Shown here piece after piece: positions 6,623 through 9,363 of a DNA stretch of 9,363 nucleotides (its first letter is position 1; each line of letters opens with the position of its first letter). Source of the DNA: Gemmatimonadota bacterium. GTDB taxonomy: Bacteria; Gemmatimonadota; Gemmatimonadetes; JACCXV01. The stretch is taken from positions 1 through 9,363 of the forward strand of contig JACCXV010000372.1 in NCBI GenBank assembly GCA_013696835.1, written 5' to 3'. Below the pieces are notes generated by a model, which saw only the letters and a list, made by a program, of their open reading frames with translations, ran no database searches and had not been told where the DNA came from. A program made the translations under genes and the position numbers.

Positions 6623-7675
6623 TCAGTCCCTTCGCGACAGGGTGAGCACGCTGCGGTACTTCTCGGGCTCGTCGAGGATGCGTCCGGTTCCCCGCACGAC
6701 GCAGGTGAGCGGGTCCTCGTCCACGTTGATCGGCAGGTTCGTCTCCTCGCGCAGCAGGGCGTCCAGCCCGCGCAGCAGCGATCCGCCTCCCGTCATCACG
6801 ATGCCGCGGTCCACGATGTCCGATGCGAGCTCGGGCGGCGTGCGCTCGAGGGCGGCCCGCGTCGCCTCCACGATGGCCATGATGGGCTCCTGAAGGGCCT
6901 CCCGGACTTCGCTGGAATGGATCTTCACCGTCTTGGGGATCCCGGAGACGATGTCGCGGCCCTTGACCTCCATCTCGCGCTCCTCCCCCAGCGGATAGGC
7001 TGAGCCGATCTGGATCTTGATGGTCTCGGCGGTCTGCTCGCCGATGGCCTGGTTGTAGTTCTTCTTGAGGAACTGGACGATCGCGTCGTCGAGCTCGTCG
7101 CCACCCACGCGGATCGACATGTCGCTGACGATCCCCGAGAGGGCGATCACCGCGATCTCCGTCGTCCCGCCACCGATGTCGATTACCATGTTCCCCGTGG
7201 GGGTCTCCACGGGCAGGCCCACGCCGATGGCGGCAGCCATTGGCTCGTCCACGAGGTAGACCTCCTTGGCGCCTGCGGATTCCGCGCTGTCACGCACCGC
7301 GCGCTTCTCGACCTCCGTGATGCCCGAGGGCACGCAGACGATGACCTTGGGGCGCATCGGCAGCAGGCGCTTGCGGAGGACGCGCTCCAGGAAGTGGCGC
7401 AGCATCTTCTCGGTGACCTCGAAATCGGCGATCACGCCGTCCTTCAGCGGGCGGATTGCCTCGATCTTGTGCGGGGTGCGGCCGAGCATCTTCTTCGCGG
7501 CGAGGCCGACGGCCTTCACCTCCTTCGTGTCGCGGTCCAGCGCGACGACGGAAGGCTCGTTCAGGACGATGCCGTGGCCCTTGACGTAGATCAGCGTGTT
7601 GGCGGTGCCGAGGTCGACCGCCACCTCGTTGGCGAGGAACCCGCCCGAACCCGATCGAAACAGACCGAAGGCCAT
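6623..7675 (-). CDS. mreB: Rod shape-determining protein MreB (actin homologue)
   Basis: Bacterial actin that polymerises on ATP under the inner membrane and guides the elongasome around the cell circumference. The 350-residue product has normal family length (about 345) and all nucleotide-binding segments: phosphate 1 DLGTANT (21-27), the DEPMAAA region with the candidate catalytic acid (about 143-149), phosphate 2 DIGGGTTE (166-173) and the adenosine motif TGGGSLLRGL (295-304). A short hydrophobic N-terminus (MAFGLF) could help bind membrane. ATG start; only a weak Shine-Dalgarno. First gene of the complete mreBCD-mrdA-rodA operon, with mreC directly downstream. Nothing is truncated or unusual. 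Confidence 0.98.
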   Translation of the reverse strand: MAFGLFRSGSGGFLANEVAVDLGTANTLIYVKGHGIVLNEPSVVALDRDTKEVKAVGLAAKKMLGRTPHKIEAIRPLKDGVIADFEVTEKMLRHFLERVLRKRLLPMRPKVIVCVPSGITEVEKRAVRDSAESAGAKEVYLVDEPMAAAIGVGLPVETPTGNMVIDIGGGTTEIAVIALSGIVSDMSIRVGGDELDDAIVQFLKKNYNQAIGEQTAETIKIQIGSAYPLGEEREMEVKGRDIVSGIPKTVKIHSSEVREALQEPIMAIVEATRAALERTPPELASDIVDRGIVMTGGGSLLRGLDALLREETNLPINVDEDPLTCVVRGTGRILDEPEKYRSVLTLSRRD

Positions 7676-7835
7676 CGTATTCCGTTGCGGAGGAAAACAA
7701 AAAAAGGGGTCAGCCGGTTTCCCCGCCCACGCCCTGACGTAACTGCTAACTCAAACGCGCCGAAAAAGATCGGACGTGCCGGCCAACGTAGGGACTAGGC
7801 GGGCCGCGGCGCAAGGAAGGCGGTGCCTGCGCGTG
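7676..7835 (-). promoter_or_regulatory. Leader/promoter region of the mre operon
   Basis: The 160 bases between the DUF2721 stop and the mreB ATG are the longest gap near the operon and contain its lowest-GC stretch (about 7741-7770), the likely place for the operon promoter. I cannot pick a convincing -35/-10 pair: TTTGAG and AGTTA-type elements occur, the latter as a short direct repeat, but none is close to consensus. The mreB Shine-Dalgarno is weak (only GGAA five bases before the ATG). A T-rich tract lies just upstream, described separately. Confidence 0.35.
7699..7724 (-). terminator. Hairpin plus T-tract upstream of mreB (terminator or attenuator candidate)
   Basis: Reading the minus strand, GGGG (7724-7721) can pair with CCCC (7709-7706) around an 11-base loop, followed at once by seven T's (7705-7699) and, after one G, four more. 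A competing stem GTCAG/CTGAC (7738-7734 with 7713-7709) shares the right arm. The stems are short, so this is a weak intrinsic terminator at best. It sits 23 bases before mreB and more than 100 bases after the DUF2721 stop. It could end the ald-dut-DUF2721 transcript, attenuate mreB, or simply be a T-rich ribosome entry stretch. Confidence 0.35.
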
Positions 7836-8396
7836 TCACGGAACTCCCTTCGCGGCCCCCTTCGCGGCCCCCTCCCGATACGCAGCGGCGGGACGCGGGT
7901 CTGCCATGCCCGCGTGGCGCTGGCTGAGGCGCCAGAGGAAGTCCATCTCCACGCGCGTGGTCTGGACTGCGAGACGGGCTTCCAGGATCAGCAGCGCGCT
8001 GCCGTACAGCAGCAGACAGGCGCCTGCCAGCCCGGGCAGCACCGGGATCCACTCCTGCGGAGCCCCCGTCACCCCGACCAGGCCGATGGCGACGCTCGTC
8101 AGCACGAACGTTCCGAGAGCGACGTAGAAGACGCTGAGCGTCCGCTGCAGCAGGCGCGCGCGGCTGGTCAGCTTGTCGAACTGCAGCAACGTGACCCGCC
8201 GCCGCTCGTCGAAGACATCGGGATTCACCTCCTCCGAGCCGGGCTCCTCGAACTTGTCCGAGAGTGCGCGCACGCGGTCCACGACGCGCCCGAGGCGCAC
8301 GGACGTCGAGAGGATCAGCGTCCCGCACGCCGACATGAGAACGGCGGGCGTGATCATGGCGGTGAGGACGCCGAGGCCCTGCGCCAGGCTCTGCAC
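7836..8396 (-). CDS. DUF2721 family membrane protein
   Basis: A 186-residue predicted inner-membrane protein matching the uncharacterised DUF2721 family as I remember it: an N-terminal hydrophobic helix (about 10-30, with TPAVLMSACGTLILS), a basic cytoplasmic-type stretch RLGRVVDRVRAL, a charged linker ending in RRR, an LTSRARLLQRTL segment, then two more helices (about 89-110 and 117-138) and a short tail. No catalytic motif is visible and the function is unknown. The start is a GTG 18 bases after the dut stop, in the same frame; no good Shine-Dalgarno precedes it, so it may depend on coupling to dut. The last residues come from a 12-base tandem duplication that gives GAAKGAAKG. It is the last gene before the mreB leader. 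Family call fairly sure; role unassigned. Confidence 0.8.
   Translation of the reverse strand: MQSLAQGLGVLTAMITPAVLMSACGTLILSTSVRLGRVVDRVRALSDKFEEPGSEEVNPDVFDERRRVTLLQFDKLTSRARLLQRTLSVFYVALGTFVLTSVAIGLVGVTGAPQEWIPVLPGLAGACLLLYGSALLILEARLAVQTTRVEMDFLWRLSQRHAGMADPRPAAAYREGAAKGAAKGVP
7846..7869 (-). repeat. 12-base tandem duplication at the 3' end of the DUF2721 gene
   Basis: Two identical adjacent copies of CCCTTCGCGGCC (plus-strand reading) with a further partial CCCT after them. In the gene they encode the repeated Gly-Ala-Ala-Lys near the C-terminus. In-frame, so harmless; typical of slippage in GC-rich DNA. Confidence 0.85.
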
Positions 8397-8414
8397 GTCA
8401 GGCGCGATGCGGGA

Positions 8415-8909
8415 TCACCGCAGCCCCGTGTGTCCGAACCCGCCTTCGCCCCGCTCGCTCGGCGGCAGCTCCGCCACCTCGCGCGGCCGCACCCGCGCCA
8501 CCGGAGCGATGACGAGCTGCGCGAAGCGCATGCCGCGCTCGATGCGGACCGGCTCCTCGCCGAGATTCACGACGATGACCTTCAGCTCGCCCCGGAAGGG
8601 CGAGTCGATGGTGCCCGGGGCGTTCGGCACCGCCAGGCCGTGGCGCAGGGCGAGGCCGCTGCGCATCCGCACCTGCCCCTCGTAGCCGTCAGGAATGGCG
8701 AGCGCGAACCCCGTGGCCACCGCCGCGCGGGCGCCGGGCTGGATCTCGAGATCCTCGGCCGCGTGCAGGTCCAGGCCGCTGTCGCCACGGTGCGCGTACG
8801 CGGGGAGCGGGAGGTCGTTGCCGGGGAGCCGGCGAAAGGGAAGCTCGAACCCGCGCTCGCCACGGGGTTGGAGATCGGCCGCGGCCGTTCCGCCGGACAG
8901 CTCAGGCAT
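8415..8909 (-). CDS. dut: dUTP diphosphatase (trimeric dUTPase)
   Basis: Hydrolyses dUTP to dUMP and pyrophosphate, keeping uracil out of DNA and supplying dUMP for dTMP synthesis. The 164-residue product has all five trimeric dUTPase motifs in order: motif 1 HRGDSGLDLHA (about 40-50, Asp47), motif 2 RSGLA (83-87), motif 3 GTIDSPFRGE (99-108, catalytic Asp102), motif 4 RGMRFAQ (125-131) and motif 5 RGEGGFGHTG (153-162). Motif 3 has Phe105 where Tyr is usual, a conservative change that keeps the aromatic ring. About 30 extra residues precede the core. I chose the ATG at 8909 because AGGAG lies 8 bases upstream and the start overlaps the ald stop; an upstream GTG at 8984 would add 25 Arg-rich residues that are only ald read in another frame. 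Activity is expected to be normal. Confidence 0.96.
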   Translation of the reverse strand: MPELSGGTAAADLQPRGERGFELPFRRLPGNDLPLPAYAHRGDSGLDLHAAEDLEIQPGARAAVATGFALAIPDGYEGQVRMRSGLALRHGLAVPNAPGTIDSPFRGELKVIVVNLGEEPVRIERGMRFAQLVIAPVARVRPREVAELPPSERGEGGFGHTGLR

Positions 8910-9363
8910 GGGTCCGTCTCCTCTCGTCCGCCGCCAGCAGCGCGCCCGGGTCGACGTACGCGAGCCCGAAGGCCTCCGCGACACCGGGGTAGGTCACCTT
9001 GCCCTCGACCACGTTGAGCCCGAGCCGCAGACCGTCGTCCTTCCTGCACGCCTCGCGCCAGCCGGCGCGGGCGAGCCGGCGCGCGTATGGAAATGTCGCG
9101 TTCGTGAGCGCGATCGTGCTCGTACGCGGGACCGCGCCGGGCATGTTCGCGACGCAGTAGTGGATCACGCCGTCCACGACGTACGTGGGATCCTCGTGCG
9201 TGGTGGGGCGGGTCGTCTCGATGCAGCCGCCCTGGTCCACGGCCACGTCCACGATCACGGAGCCTTCCTGCATCGTCGCCAGGTCGGTGCGCCGGACGAG
9301 GTGCGGCGCCTTGGCGCCGGGCAGGAGAACCGCGCCCACCAGCAGGTCGGCAATCCGGATCCC
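8902..9363 (-). CDS. ald: Alanine dehydrogenase, C-terminal part (5' end outside window)
   Basis: Cytoplasmic NAD-dependent L-alanine dehydrogenase, which interconverts L-alanine and pyruvate plus ammonia. The window holds the last 153 residues, about two fifths of a usual ~370-residue protein; the frame is open to the window edge. Family signatures are clear: VGAVLLPGAKAP, the GSVIVDVAVDQGGC segment carrying the conserved Asp of the DQGG motif, then RPTTHEDPTY and the hallmark HYCVANMPGAVPRTST followed by ALTNATFPYA. This C-terminal block separates it from the related transhydrogenase alpha subunit. A GTG near 9339 lies inside the conserved domain and is not a real start. The stop codon (TGA at 8904-8902) lies inside the start of dut, giving an 8-base overlap (ATGCCTGA), so the two are probably translationally coupled. 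No deviation from the family is visible. Confidence 0.95.
   Translation of the reverse strand, partial: GIRIADLLVGAVLLPGAKAPHLVRRTDLATMQEGSVIVDVAVDQGGCIETTRPTTHEDPTYVVDGVIHYCVANMPGAVPRTSTIALTNATFPYARRLARAGWREACRKDDGLRLGLNVVEGKVTYPGVAEAFGLAYVDPGALLAADERRRTHA

Noticed and set aside
8910..8984. Longer dut starting at the GTG at 8984
   Set aside because: The added residues are Arg-rich and come from the ald coding sequence read out of frame; the ATG at 8909 has a good Shine-Dalgarno.
1..9363. Mobile elements, CRISPR, tRNA, rRNA, toxin-antitoxin or defence genes
   Set aside because: I looked on both strands and found no transposase, integrase, repeat array, tRNA-like fold or defence motif; gene order is that of a core chromosomal locus.

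Overview
This window is a compact, GC-rich chromosomal segment in which every supported gene lies on the minus strand, so transcription runs from high to low coordinates. Nothing points to mobile DNA: no transposase, integrase, phage gene, tRNA, rRNA or CRISPR array. The gene content (ald, dut, a DUF2721 protein, mreB-mreC-mreD-mrdA-rodA, ssb), the high GC content and a periplasmic-type protein resembling the C-terminal modules of LysM-type proteins seen in Gemmatimonadota suggest a Gemmatimonadota-like Gram-negative rod. That placement is inferred from memory of gene neighbourhoods, not from a search.

Layout in the direction of transcription. (1) 9363-7836: the 3' end of alanine dehydrogenase (ald), a dUTPase (dut) whose start overlaps the ald stop, and a three-helix DUF2721 membrane protein. 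(2) 7835-7676: a 160-base leader or promoter region before mreB with an A/T-rich island and a weak hairpin followed by seven T's. (3) 7675-2063: the complete elongasome operon mreB, mreC, mreD, mrdA (PBP2) and rodA, with gaps of 34 bases or less. It builds the machine for lateral wall growth: the MreB filament, the MreC/MreD membrane linkers, the PBP2 transpeptidase and the RodA glycosyltransferase. It ends at a strong hairpin 12 bases after rodA. (4) 1914-473: ssb, with a strong Shine-Dalgarno, then an exported protein made of two copies of a beta-rich module. (5) 403-1: a clear promoter whose -10 box lies only seven bases before an ATG, followed by the N-terminal part of an unrecognised exported protein that runs off the window edge.

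The region is mostly conserved core machinery and I see no new defence or mobile system. The points that deserve attention are: the missing canonical start of rodA, where a perfect Shine-Dalgarno and ATG sit in the wrong frame; a probable Cys/Cys/His/Cys variant of the PBP2 zinc site; a probable leaderless mRNA for the last gene; the duplicated envelope module; and the T-tract hairpin in the mreB leader. Non-ATG starts are very common: DUF2721, mreC, mreD, mrdA and ssb use GTG or an unusual codon, and the module protein appears to use TTG.
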